A program made the position numbers and the translations under genes. Below, in pieces: positions 11,123-22,124 of a stretch of DNA of 64,000 nt (within the stretch, counting starts at the first letter, position 1; each line of letters begins with the position of its first letter). The DNA comes from Stomoxys calcitrans (lineage: Eukaryota > Arthropoda > Insecta > Diptera > Muscidae), in NCBI RefSeq assembly GCF_963082655.1, contig NC_081556.1, forward strand, positions 153,757,921 through 153,821,920, in the 5' to 3' direction. The notes beneath the pieces were generated by a model, which was not told where the DNA came from, searched no databases, and worked only from the letters and a program-made list of their open reading frames with translations.

Positions 11123-11237
11123 CGGCCGTATTCACAAAACTTAATAAAGCCTTAAAATTGGTTTATTTGACAGTTCTATAAAGGAAATCTGTCAAATAAA
11201 CCTATTTGAAATCTCCATTCAGTTTTGTGAAACCGAC
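11123..11237. mobile_element. 115-bp fold-back element with TTAA flanks
   Basis: CGGCCGTATTCACAAAACTTAA at the left pairs with CAGTTTTGTGAAACCGAC at the right. An inner stem GGTTTATTTGACAG pairs with CTGTCAAATAAACC around a loop of about 15 bp, so almost the whole element folds on itself. TTAA lies directly on both sides (11119-11122 and 11238-11241), as for piggyBac-type insertion. The superfamily is an inference from the target site only. Confidence 0.65.
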
Positions 11238-11534
11238 TTAATATTAAAATTGCAATTTTTGTACACACGTTTTTATGTGAATCACGCGATTGGGATCATT
11301 CATTTTGGAGAGAAAGTCAACTCTTAATTACACCTTCACATGCGCCGCATATAAATCGCAAATACGCAGTACATTTGACACGTTTTGCTTCGAGAATTTG
11401 TGAATGGGGTTTTCTTAAAATAACCGCAAATATTTCTTAATGCAAGCAAGTTTCGTATCACCTACTATGGTATGAAGTTAATATCATTTCATTATATGGT
11501 GTGTTACGTTTTGAAAATGAAGTGCCTAATGACA

Positions 11535-12408
11535 TAACCACTTTATAGACACCAACTTTAAATTTGTCCCCCAAAATCTAAAATGGACCTATAAGGACAA
11601 TATGGGTATAAAATGAAAAGTATGCGGGAGTAGATAACGAATCTGGTACACAAATTCAAGTCGAAGTATAGGGGGCCACCCCACCCCCACAAAAACGCCC
11701 AAAATGGCCACATTAACCAATTATGGAAATATGGGACTCGGTTAGTTTGTTCCATATAAACTGAAAAACGGCAGAACCGATTTTCTCGAAATTTTCGCTC
11801 ATTGTGTAGGTTGGTCTGGGAAGGAAACATAGGCTATATAATTTTCGGTATCGGAAGGGGGACGGACCCTTCCCCTTATGCCAAACACACAACCCCAAAT
11901 CAAAAGTGGACCGATCGGAACAATAAAGGTATCAAATGAAAGGTATTGGAGAGTAGATTACGAACATGGTATTAAAATTTGAGTCTAAGTACCCATCGGC
12001 CCGCCCCAACACCAAAACTTCCCAAACAGACATATTGAAAGTTAATTTCAATATGGGGCTCAAATGAAAGGTATTCGGGAGTAGATTTCGAATGTGGCAT
12101 ACAAAATCAGATCGAAGTATAGGGGGTCACGCCATCCCTCAAAAACGCCATTAGACCCATTATGACTATATCATACTTGGCTGAACCGATTTTCTTAAAA
12201 TTTTCGTAGATTGTGTACGTTTGTCTGGAAGGAAACATAGACTAAATAATTTTTAGATATCGGGTGGAGGCGGACCCTCCCCCTTAACCCAAAAACGCCA
12301 CCCATATCCGAAAGTGGTCCGATGGACACAACAAGGGTATCAAAAGAAAGGTTTTGGAGACCAGAAAACGAGTATGGCATTAAAATTTGGGTCCAAGCAC
12401 CCAGTGGG
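11535..12408. repeat. Tandem repeat family E (ATGGGACTCAAATGAAAGGTAT units), first part
   Basis: Units of about 120 bp or multiples are marked by TATGGGxxTCAAATGAAAGGTATT, GGGAGTAGATTxCGAATxTGGxAT and CCACCCCC-AAAAACGCC. They are visible near 11605, 11930, 12055 and 12337. The same units continue after a SINE at 12409-12654, and relatives occur at 16170-16520 and 19640-19935. The owner element is not known to me. Confidence 0.65.
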
Positions 12409-12654
12409 GCACCGTAGCGCATAGGTTAGCATGTCCGCCTATGACGTTGAACGCCTGGATTCGAATCCTGGCGAGACCACAAAAAAAATTTTCAGCGGTG
12501 GTTTTCCCCTCCTAATGCTGGCAACATTTTTGAGGTACTATGCCATGTAAAACTTCTCTCCAAAGAGGTGTCACACTGCGGCACGGCGTTCGGACTCGCC
12601 TCAGCTTAAACTTGAATCGGACTGCACTCATTGATATGTGAGAAGCAATGGGAG
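12409..12654 (+). mobile_element. tRNA-derived SINE copy inserted in the tandem array
   Basis: The tRNA-like head (ACCGTAGCGCATAGGTTAGCATG as box A, GGATTCGAATCCTGGCGAG as box B) is followed by CAGCGGTGGTTTTCCCCTCCTAATGCTGGCAACATTT, ATGCCATGTAAAACTTCTCTCC and the 3' ACTTGAATCGGACTGCACTCATTGATATGTGAGAAG. The surrounding tandem array resumes after it, so it is a later insertion. Internal Pol III boxes are probably intact enough to be recognised, but no transcript can be inferred. Confidence 0.85.
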
Positions 12655-13035
12655 GTCGTCCACCCCCAAATGGGCATATTAGCCGATCATGGCTATATGG
12701 GACTCAAATGAAAGGTATTTGGGAGTAGATTACGAATATGACATTAAAATTTGCGTTCAAGTCTAGGTGGCGCTTTTCCTTCTAAAGATACGTCAAATGG
12801 GGTTTTTGACCCATTATGACAATATGGGACTCAAATGATAGGTATTAGAGAAGAAAACGAATTTGACATCCAATTTTGGAGCCAAGTGTTTTGGGGTACG
12901 CCCTAAAGCACCCCCTAAACTGAACTTCATTTAAGTTGGGAATAAAGAACGATTTTGATATCCATATTTGAGTCGAAATGTTCGAGGTGTCATCTCTCCC
13001 CTAATGATAACATTACCCTAAGGAAGAACATTACC
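12655..13035. repeat. Tandem repeat family E, second part
   Basis: GGGACTCAAATGAAAGGTATTTGGGAGTAGATTACGAATATGAC at about 12710 and a second unit near 12828 continue the array interrupted by the SINE. Confidence 0.65.
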
Positions 13036-13039
13036 ACCA

Positions 13040-13228
13040 GAAACCGTGAAGGGGCAAGTCCTCACACATCAATGAGTTCTTTCCGATTCAAGTTTATACT
13101 CAATGATAAGGATCCTTTTCTATAGTCCGAATGGTGTCCCGCAACCTACCTAACCTAAAAGCGGATAAACACCGCTTTGTCCGATGTTCGCGCCAGGATT
13201 AGAACCCGTTCAGCGTCATAGGCTGCAA
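13040..13228 (-). mobile_element. Degenerate SINE copy
   Basis: On the minus strand the head (ATGACGCTGAACGGGTTCTAATCC) and tail (GAGTATAAACTTGAATCGG, TCATTGATGTGTGAGGAC) are present. The middle is shortened and contains CCTACCTAACC. It is an internally deleted or rearranged copy. Confidence 0.6.
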
Positions 13229-16160
13229 TGGCACAAATTCGATATTATGTTTTTCATATTCCGAGTTTTATATTTGCCTTAAAATGGTTTGCAGAAAATA
13301 TTGCAATCCATTGTAAAGCATATAAAAGATTCGCTTATACCAAACTTGTTGTTTTTTGTTTTGGTCATTACAAATGGCCGACATTTGCGATGCGCAAAAT
13401 TGTTTTTTTTTTCATTCTCTTGCAACCAAAAATATTCCACTCGTCTGCCCAAGAAGATGTTCTTACAGCCAATAACTGATGAACAAATTTATGAGAATCT
13501 GCTCACCATCATCGTCACCTTATTGGGAGGATGGTGTCATCATTATCATTGGCAGGCACGAAATAAGACAAAAAGTCCACCAAGAGTTATTTGGCTTGAT
13601 AAGCATCACCCTTTCCGGTTAACATAACAATGAAGTTGCTAAATTGATTAGCAGTGTTAAATAAATTTTCAAACATTGATGTTACATTTCAATAATCACC
13701 TGTAAGAAATGTCAGTTAAATTTTTTGCTTATTAGCGCCACTAATTTGCATGTGTTTATAACACGGTGGTCCACATGTTGAATGCAAGTGGGTGGTGTTT
13801 TAGTTAGTGCAGGTTTCGCCTTAGTGTGAGTATTGGCCCCCAACCCAAAAATAAGAAAATGACGGTAAAAGTCATGTGTGCTATTGTAAATGCATGTCGA
13901 TGGCAAATCCTCTCCTCTCTTGAATCTGGTGTTTTTTCACTCTCCCTCAACGATTATGATAATTATAATGGCTTTGAGAAAACCAACGGGTTTTTCTTAG
14001 CTTTAAGCACTAGTGACTAGTCAGTCGCCTACTAAACATATATACATACTCACTCACTCACACTACTTCAACCTTATCAAAAATGGGGGTCTGTCAGTTT
14101 ATCGTATAGGAAAACGAAAACCACAAACACTTACATGTACACAGACAGCGAGGCGAGCCTCCTAACATCTACAATGAATATAAGCAGAAATACTTCAACA
14201 ACAACAATGACAGAAAAAACTGCTGGCGTCGTATTTTCATTGCACTTACCTCCCTCGCCACCACAATTGGCAATGCATATACTAGTATATGAACTTAAAT
14301 ACAATCATCTCCTCGACGTATCTATATTGCATAAACTTTTGCTGTAGCGTTTTGATTCAGACATACGAGAAGTGGCAGATAATGACGAAGCTGGCAAGAT
14401 ACACGTAGATAGCATACAAACCGTAAGTTGCATGACGGGTTTCAAGTTCGCACCGCATGCCTACATGTCACTAGAAATACAACATTTATTGAAGTTGGAT
14501 GTGTATGTTTGTGTGCTCGTTTTTGCAGTTGTTTGCCGATACCTTTCTGAAAAAGTACATTAATGGGAAGCGTAGCTTAAATATATTTTAAAAAGGGATT
14601 TTTTTTTATCTGTTGTAATAACTTGTTCGAATAATCTGAGGTTATATGTAAAATAATATAAGTAAAGATGTATTCTCCGCAAGAGATGCTTCTTTAAGAT
14701 TTGATTCGAGCAAATGTAAGCATTGCATTTTAATACTCAAATCGCAGTTTCTTATTCGTTTCAAAATAAATCTTCCTCCCCTTAATTACCTTCAAAACTA
14801 ACGAGGAGTACGTTTCTGGTTCATTATGTCATGATCAACAAAATAGAAATAGAACGTTCATATGATGTGGCACATGCGATGAGTTCCACACAACGTTTCA
14901 ATCGATTGAAAATGGAGTAATTTTTGTTAACCATAAGTAGTTAGTTTTCATGTTTACCTACACAGAAAAAATAAAAACATGGTTCAATTAAGATATTTGT
15001 ACATTCAATCAAAAAATCGCTGAAATCGGACCTATGTATAAACGAATATGTACTATTGATTGATAATTTTGTAATATGGATTTATAACAAGCTCAAAAAT
15101 TCAATTAAAACTGTTATTAATTCAATAAACCAATTTATTTTAAAGTTGTCCCCTCTCTCAAATAAAATTTTTATCAATTTAATAAAAGAAAATAATATAT
15201 ATTTTTTGCATTAATATAAAAAATTTTGTTTTATTGTTTAAATTGCTGATAAAACATGTAATATATTGCTTTAAAATATTTATTTTTTAATTTATATATT
15301 CTAAAAGAAGAAGAAAAAATTGTCTTTCCTTTATGAGCATCACTTCATTGTCGTGGATATCGTCTGTAAAAAGTATAATGAACAAAATAATTTATATACA
15401 TATAAACTGAATCGTAATAAAAACCAATCTTACCATTTTGCGCACAATACCACCAAATTTATATCAACATGAAGGAATACTGCATCTATTGTCTTCCCAC
15501 ACCAGCGTCAATTTCCAAGGCATTATAGTCTCTATAGGGATAATAACGTATTAAAATAAAATAATTTTTATAAATGCCTCGTCTTCCTTCTTTCATGTCC
15601 TTAAATGTGTTTCGTTTGGAATGTACATCATAATTTTTTCTGCTTTGCACTATTTCGGCATAACACTTTATAAAATATATTGCTTTTACTTAACAATTAT
15701 TATTTATTTGATAGATAAAATTATTTTATTGGCAGATTATTTTATTGATATATAAAAAACACACTTTCTATTTATTTTTTTATATTTTTTGTCTACCCAC
15801 TTCACAATGTGTCTGTCCATGATATACACTTGACATATATTTGGCTCATTCGCACTTCTTCGCATTACATATCGCCCACTTGCCACCAAGAATATGTAAA
15901 ATTTTGGGATTTATAGTTTTTAATGGGAATTGACAAATGACGAATGTTTCCACCTTCTGTTAAAATTTTGTGTCGATAATTCAAGCCGTTATTATTTTAC
16001 AACAAAAACAATTTTAATGTAAGTGCCATTTTAATTTTGATATATAAATTCTGTGACAGCGAAAGGCACTTACATTATTTTCGCCAGACACAAGTACCTC
16101 AAGTTATCATAATGAAACGTTTTTTATTTGGAGCTAGAGTACGAATCAGTTGTTTAGGTT
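13229..16160. other. AT-rich region without recognised genes
   Basis: Several 60-110 codon frames exist, but none has recognisable domains or plausible splice context. Part of it (about 14960-15200) holds AATTAA/ATTCAAT-rich low-complexity sequence like that at 57290-57660. A 55-bp inverted repeat lies at 16018-16072. Confidence 0.45.
16018..16072. repeat. Short inverted repeat, AATGTAAGTGCC arms
   Basis: AATGTAAGTGCC at the left and GGCACTTACATT at the right enclose about 30 bp that include TGTGACAGCGAAA. Related words recur near 17190-17262. Confidence 0.6.
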
Positions 16161-16169
16161 GTAAGTAGG

Positions 16170-16520
16170 GCTAAGTATCTGAGTAGCACCCCATGCTCGA
16201 GCAAACCGCCAAAGGGATATATTGGCCGACCGGGATAATATTGGACTCAAATTGAAAGTCTTTAGAAGTACAGTGGCCACCAATTAACCCATATTGTTCA
16301 TCCGGGACAATGTGGGACGCAAATTAAAGGTGTTTGGAAGTAAAGTACAAAGGTCATATCCAAATTTGGGGACTCCCAAAGAAACTCCCCATAAGGAATT
16401 ATGGATTGATTGGAAAATATAAGATTTAAATCAAACGACCTTAGTAGAATATTACGGATTTAATATATTTGGGACGAAGGGAGCGGAGGGAGGCCCAGTT
16501 TCGGGCACTTCAGACCTCTT
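16170..16520. repeat. Degenerate tandem family E segment
   Basis: Words such as TTGGACTCAAATTGAAAGTCTTTAGAAGTA, GGGACGCAAATTAAAGGTGTTTGGAAGTA and GACTCCCAAAGAAACTCCCCATAAGG match the family E unit pattern in diverged form. Confidence 0.5.
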
Positions 16521-16639
16521 CAAATCGCCATTTATAAGTAAGTAAAAACACGTAAAGATTGGCTAATAGTCGATAAAAAAGCAATATTTTTAACTCAAGA
16601 ATTTTATTCAAGAAATCTTTAAACATCTATATCATATTA

Positions 16640-17130
16640 CGTTCCGATCTAGACTTTATCGGGCAAGGGTTTTGAGGTGTCAAAAACAACTCACAGTTTC
16701 AAATTTCGTTGATATCATTAAGTACAATTTGGGCCCATTCTTTCTACTTTTAATCGCAGATCGGTCTAAATTGCATCTGTATAAAAAGGTCCTATCTGGA
16801 CCATATTCAGAAAGTGTGTTGGGAACCCTAATAGAAATCTATGATCTAAATTTCAGCGAAATCGGATAACAAATAAGACCATATATTGGGATATCAGTCT
16901 ATATGGAGGCTACATCCAAATATGGTCCGATCTGGATCATATTCGGACCGGATGTCACGAGACTTTATACTATTCGCTGGTCTGAAATTCAGAGGAATCG
17001 GATAATAAATGCGGCTTTTATGAGCTTTAGACCCTAAATCGGTAGATCGGTCTATATGACAGCTATATCCAAATATGGTCCGGTATGGACGAAAGTTTGC
17101 ATAAATGTGTAGGTGTCAGATATGAATCTG
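16640..17130 (-). mobile_element. mini-me family A internal array fragment
   Basis: Repeated GATCGGTCTA...ATCCAAATATGGTCCGATCTGG and AGCGAAATCGGATAA...AAATGCGGCTTTTATGAGCTTTAGACC units are present, without the hairpin ends or the (GTCY)n core. Confidence 0.65.
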
Positions 17131-17149
17131 TTCAAAATTGCATTAAAAT

Positions 17150-18720
17150 CGAATTTAAATTAAGACTTACAGCTCACTTTCCAAAAATGATATTAATTGC
17201 ACTTACCTCTAAATTACTAACAACGAGGCCATTTATGTGACAGCGAAAAAGATGTAAGTGCCAAAAACACCGTTATCTTTATTTAAATGAACAAAGTTTT
17301 TTCAGCCAAAAAAGTGATACATATGTAAAAATCATATTTCAATCTAAGATATACTATGAATTATTTAGTAAAAATTTCAAATGTAGGATGGTCCAAATTT
17401 AATGCTCGAAATATATTGTAGGAAAAAAAACAGTTTTCAAAGAATTGGTTTAAAATTATTTATTATGATAACAGGATCTACAAAATATCGCCCAAAAGAT
17501 ACTTAATGTTCAGTTGTGACTTACCATTTACAACGTAAATTATGGTTGGATTATCTTACACTCAGAGAAATTTGTTAGTAAAAACAGCAAACATGTTTGT
17601 TGAAGCAAAATAAAGTCTGCTGAAAGTCAGCAGTATTTTTGCCGAAACAGCAAAGATTTTCTGCTGTTTACAGATGGTAAAAAGATGAAACTAGCCTACT
17701 CTGAAATTGCAAAAGTACTGCTGTAATAGCAGAACTAGCTATCTTGATTTCCACAGACGGAAAAGGGTTCATCCATATATAATGTCAAAAAGATCTTGAA
17801 TATACATACTTTATGAAGGTGTAAAAAACTACAATTATATAGTCATTCAAAAGTCGACATTTTGTAAAAGTCAACTTTTTGTCAAAAAAAACGTCGAAAA
17901 AATTTTATCAAAACGACAAAAGTCAAAAATCGAAAAGTCGACTCTTCGCCCCAGTTTTCTTTCTAACTTAAACACTCGTTTTGAGCTTATTGAATGAATA
18001 ATCCCTTATTTCTTGGTCATTACTATAAAATTCAATACAACAACTATCCATATACTTAGTTGCTATAGTGTTGAGTATAATTCGTTTGGCCTATTCATAC
18101 GTAAACAATTCCCAGATAAAGCTAACAATAAAGTTTTGCTATTTAATCAAGGTCTTCGAAGGTTATCTCTATTTACAAATTTGTTGTGAAAGCGCCAAAG
18201 TAAACTCCATTTTCCGCGTCTACAATCAGTGCCATGTTTATTTACATTTCTCGTAACCTGCAGCCGCCGCCATATTAGATATTATACTCGTATAAACATA
18301 AATACCGGTAAAAGTGGCGAACGGCGCCATTTGTTAATATGTTTCGACTGAACCATGCGAAACTCTTGTACCCCATTGGTGCCTGTATGGTCAAAAACGA
18401 AAGAATTTGTACGCGTAATTCTCATATTTATCGTTTTGAGAAAAAAAGCTTTTGCTCTTTCTAATGATAAGTGGGTATTTTGTGGCATATGGCAGTAAAA
18501 ATGGCTCTCATAAAGAAAAAGTGGTCAATGGTAGTTAAAATATCTTACGAGAGCAGTTACAAAAGTAAGTAACTTTAAATAATGGATCTTTGAGAATATT
18601 TACCAATTTTTTCCATATTTTTTCAATGTTTCAATAAAAAAATGTAAACACCGTGGCTGTAGAAACTTAAAACATATGTTTTAGAAGGTTGCCAGGTTTC
18701 ACGATAGAATTTATGCATTA
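17150..18720. other. Intergenic or intronic sequence with short dispersed motifs
   Basis: Contains an ACTCAGAGAAATTTG...AGCAGTATTTTTGCC segment of unknown type (17560-17760) and an AAGTCGA-rich stretch (17847-17950) that resembles 44760-44845. A small GC-richer block at 18250-18560 could be a promoter or first-exon region, but nothing is recognisable. Confidence 0.35.
17847..17950. repeat. AAAAGTCGA-rich dispersed repeat
   Basis: AAAAGTCGACATTTTG, AAAAGTCAAC, AACGTCGAAAAA and GAAAAGTCGACTCTTCG repeat short GTCGAC/GTCGAA words. A similar block lies at 44760-44845. Confidence 0.55.
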
Positions 18721-18724
18721 TCAT

Positions 18725-19180
18725 ATTGGCTCAAGAAGTCAAATCGAGAGATGGGTTTATATAGGAGCTATATCAGGTTATATACCGATTTGGACCGTAC
18801 TTGGCACACTTGTTGAAAGTCATAACGGAACATAACGTGCATAATTTCAGATAAATTGGACAAAAATTGCGACTTCCAGGGGCTCAAGAAGTCAATGGTT
18901 TATATGGGAGCTATATCTAAATCTAAACCTTTATGGCCCATTTGCAATCCCCAACGACCTACATCAATGTTTAGTCTCTGTGTAAAATTTCAAGCGGCTA
19001 GCTTTACGCGTTCGAGCTCTACGTGATTTCGACAGACGGGCGGACGGACATTGCTAGATCGATTCAGAACGACGAGACGATCAAGAACGTATATACTTTA
19101 TGGGGTTTTAAATATTTCGAGGTGTAACGAACGGAATGACTAGATTAGTATACCCCTTCCTATGGCGGTGGGTATAAAAA
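18725..19180 (-). mobile_element. mini-me family B, short copy
   Basis: Contains GGCTCAAGAAGTCAAATCGAGAGATGGGTTTATATAGGAGCTATATCAGG, a diverged (GTCY)n region seen as GACAGACGGGCGGACGGACATTGCTAGATCGA, GACGATCAAGAACGTATATACTTTATGGGG, and the terminal hairpin ending ATGGCGGTGGGTATAAAAA. The palindromic head is missing, so it is truncated at its 3' side. Confidence 0.8.
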
Positions 19181-19639
19181 TGCTCTGCAAAAAACACACA
19201 TCACAATAGAGATTTTGAACGGTTTTACTCGTTCACGACTCGTTGAACACGGCTTAAGTTTTGCACGCAAATACGTCATACAATCGTAGTATGTATGGTC
19301 TATTACCTCTTAAAGCTCTACGGTCCTAAAATTTGGCTGATTTGGCAAAAATTTTGTATGTAAAGTACACATGTGCACTCCATTTGTTTTTTATTTTATT
19401 TTATTTAAATTTTTGTTGTTTTCTGGATAACCAGACATTGAGAAAACTACCCTTGTTCTTTTATTAGCCTGTACAGTTACAATTATTATTACCAGTATTT
19501 TGTGTTTGAAGATAATATTTTTTTGTTCTTGCTTTACAACCCATCTAGGTTGGATGGCACATTGCACTCACTTTATGGCTGACTTCTCTGTTGATAATAA
19601 ATGCTATGTGCGTGGTTTTTAAAAATGCATTTTAAATTA
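19181..19639. other. AT-rich spacer, nothing recognised
   Basis: No reading frame or repeat signature that I recognise. Confidence 0.4.
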
Positions 19640-19945
19640 AAATAAACACTAGTAAAGCAACCCTCTCCCTTCCCCAATTTTCAAAAACGGTATATCTCGG
19701 AAATGAGTACAGCGATTTAAGCGAAATTTTGTTTGCACATGGAACTGGTATGAAACTTTGGGGTTGATAAGCTTGGGTAGGGAGCGCTCCTCTAACATAA
19801 TCCCCAAATTGATACATAACACAATTAGAACAGATGAATGGGGGACGGCCATTCCCCAAAACCCCCCTAACAGGACATGTTTACCGATTAAAGCAATATG
19901 GGTATCAATGAAAGGTTTTGGGAAGATAATCTATTTTTAAAAAGT
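19640..19945. repeat. Family E-like segment
   Basis: CCCTTCCCCAATTTTCAAAAACGG, GGGGACGGCCATTCCCCAAAACCCCCC and ATATGGGTATCAATGAAAGGTTTTGG match the family E style. It directly precedes a SINE 3' part, the same neighbourhood as at 12.4 kb. Confidence 0.5.
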
Positions 19946-19952
19946 AATTTTA

Positions 19953-20215
19953 GGTTGGTTATCCCCTCCTAATGCTGGCGACATTTTTGAGGTACTATGC
20001 CATGTAAAAACTTCTCCTCAAAAGAGGAGTCGTACTGCGGCATGCCGATCGGACTCGGCTTTAAAAAGGGGGTCCCTTATCATTGAGCTTAAACTTGAAT
20101 CGGACTGCACTCATTGATATGTGAGAAGTTTGCCCCTGTTCCTTAATGGAATGTTCATGGGCAAAATTTGCATTTGCATTTTAGGGTGTAGCGAAGTTCA
20201 CTAGACCAGCTAGTT
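19953..20215 (+). mobile_element. SINE, head missing
   Basis: Starts at GGTTGGTTATCCCCTCCTAATGCTGGCGACATTTTTGAGG and runs to the 3' end ATGTGAGAAGTTTGCCCCTGTTCC, GAATGTTCATGGGCAAAATTTGCATTTGCATTTT. The tRNA-like promoter head is absent. It preserves the TTTGCATTTGCATT 3' tail well. Confidence 0.85.
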
Positions 20216-20440
20216 TACAAATAATCTTCAAATGTGAACAGCACTTTAATTGTACACATAGAGAGGGTACTCGTATAAAGCACTTCATGAACTTGCATTG
20301 TGACTTTTGATAAAGTCAACCCAACTAAATGAATTTAGCATAGCTAAAATAGTTATAATCACCCGTTTGATAATATCATACCTAGGTTTGGTGAACTTGA
20401 TAGTATCTAGAGCTTTAATGAAGCAAATTACATTTTTAAC

Positions 20441-21518
20441 AAGTAAAAAGGCGTTAAGTTCGGCCGGGCCGAACTTTGGATACCTACCACATCGGGTATA
20501 TATGTAAAACACCTTTCGTCATAATCCGGTGAAAAATGCAATTTATGCCCCCATAGCAGCTTTATGGAAATATGGTCCGATTTGGACCACATTTGACGCG
20601 GATATTGAGTGATCCAATAAGTAAAAGTCATTGCTCAATTTTGTAGAACAGAATATTGGTCTTATTGATATCCAAATATAGACCGATCTGAACCATATAC
20701 GACACGGATGTCGAAAAGCCCAACATAAGTCACTGTGCCAAATTTCGGCGAAATCAGACAATAAATGCGCCTTTTATGGGCCCAAGACCTTAAATCGAGA
20801 GATCGGTCTATATGGCAGCAATATCCAAATCTAGACCGATCTGAGCCAAATTAAAGAAGAATGTTGAAGGGCTGAACACAACTAACTGTCCCAAATTTTG
20901 ACGAATCGGACAATAAGTGCGCCTTTTTGTAGGTCCAAAATCTTAAATCGAGAGATCGGTCTATATGACAGCTGAACGAAATCTGGACCGATCGGAGCGA
21001 AAATGAAGACGAATGCTGAAGGGACTAACGCAACTCACTGTCCCAAATTTCGGCGACATCGGACAATAAATGCGCCTTTTATGGTCCCAAAATCTTAAAT
21101 CGAGAGATCGGTCTATATGGCAAATTGAAGAAGGATGTCGACCTAACACAACTCACTGTCCCAAATTTCAGCAAAATCATATTATAAGTGTGTCTTTTAT
21201 GAGCCTAGGACCCCAAATCGGCGGATCGGTCTATATGGGGGCTATATCAAGATATAGTCCGATATAGCCCATCTTTGAATTTAACCTGCTTATGGACAAG
21301 AAAAGAATCTGTGCAAAGTTTCAGTTCAATATATCTATATTTAAAGACTGTAGCGGGATTTCAACAGACAGACGGACGGACATGACTAGATCGTCTTAGA
21401 TTTTTACGCTGATCAAAAATATATATATACTTTATAGGGTCGGAAATGGATTTTTCGATGTGTTGCAAACGGAATGAGAAAATAAATATACCCCCATCTT
21501 TCGGTGGTGGGTATAAAA
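20441..21518 (-). mobile_element. mini-me/Helentron-like element, family A (complete reference copy)
   Basis: Left end: AAAGGCGTTAAGTTCGGCCGGGCCGAACTTTGGATACCTACCAC, with a near-perfect palindrome. Then come at least four internal units (about 120-150 bp apart, at about 20806, 20950, 21101 and 21223), each with CGAGAGATCGGTCTATATGGCAGC...ATCCAAATCTAGACCGATC. Right end: AGACAGACGGACGGACATGACTAGATCG, GCTGATCAAAAATATATATATAC, and the terminal hairpin CCCCCATCTTTCGGTGGTGGGTATAAAAA. Read in reverse, this is the order known for mini-me elements: 5' hairpin, (TA)n, (GTCY)n, internal repeats, 3' hairpin. No open reading frame of transposase type exists, so it is non-autonomous. Confidence 0.88.
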
Positions 21519-22049
21519 ATATGTACATAAAAATAGATACAAACATGTGTTTATTTGTCAGTGCTTAATCTATTTCAAATTATTTAATGAGAAAGAAAAT
21601 ATAAGCGGTTATCTCAGTATTTCCCACCCATTGACGGTTACATAATTGAATTTTAAGAGTATCAACATTTCTATTACGACTTGTGTTGAAATGCATTAAG
21701 CTACGTTTATATGTGCATACAAAGGTGTGCTAACAAACGTACCTACCTTGAAAATAAATTAAATCAGAATTGTGTTAATTTCGAATCACACCTGTCACAG
21801 TTTTTCCAAAAGATACAAAATGGATTTTGACGTTCACATGCTACTTAGCGGAAATTCTTTCTAGGAAATCTATTCAAAATGGCATATCTCGAGTTGATAA
21901 TAATGGGCGAATTTTATAGATAAGTGCTTTTTTTTATAAATGTAATAAAAGGCTCAATTTTGCACAAACTGGTCTGGTAAAATAACTACATAAAAATGTT
22001 GCCCGCGTCTCCGGTATAATTAGTCCATAAGTAGGGTCCAATTTTGCAC
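21519..22049. other. Spacer without recognised content
   Basis: AT-rich, no protein similarity visible and no repeat ends. Confidence 0.4.
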
Positions 22050-22124
22050 CATTGCGGTAAATACCTCACAAGGGTCTACAGTACTAGAAGAGGGTAACCA
22101 CCGCTGAAAATGTTTTTGTTTTTT
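22050..22124 (-). mobile_element. Short SINE fragment
   Basis: AATACCTCACAAGGGT...AGAAGAGGGTAACCACCGCTGAAAATGTTTTT matches the middle of the SINE on the minus strand. Confidence 0.5.

Noticed and set aside
12410..12480. Possible tRNA gene (box A and box B, TTCGAATCC)
   Set aside because: The cloverleaf does not close at the acceptor stem, and the sequence continues into a repeat body shared by about nine other places. It is the head of a SINE.
20441..21518. Regularly spaced palindromes resembling a CRISPR array
   Set aside because: Units are 120-150 bp, similar to each other over their whole length with no unique spacers, and sit inside transposable-element ends in a fly genome.
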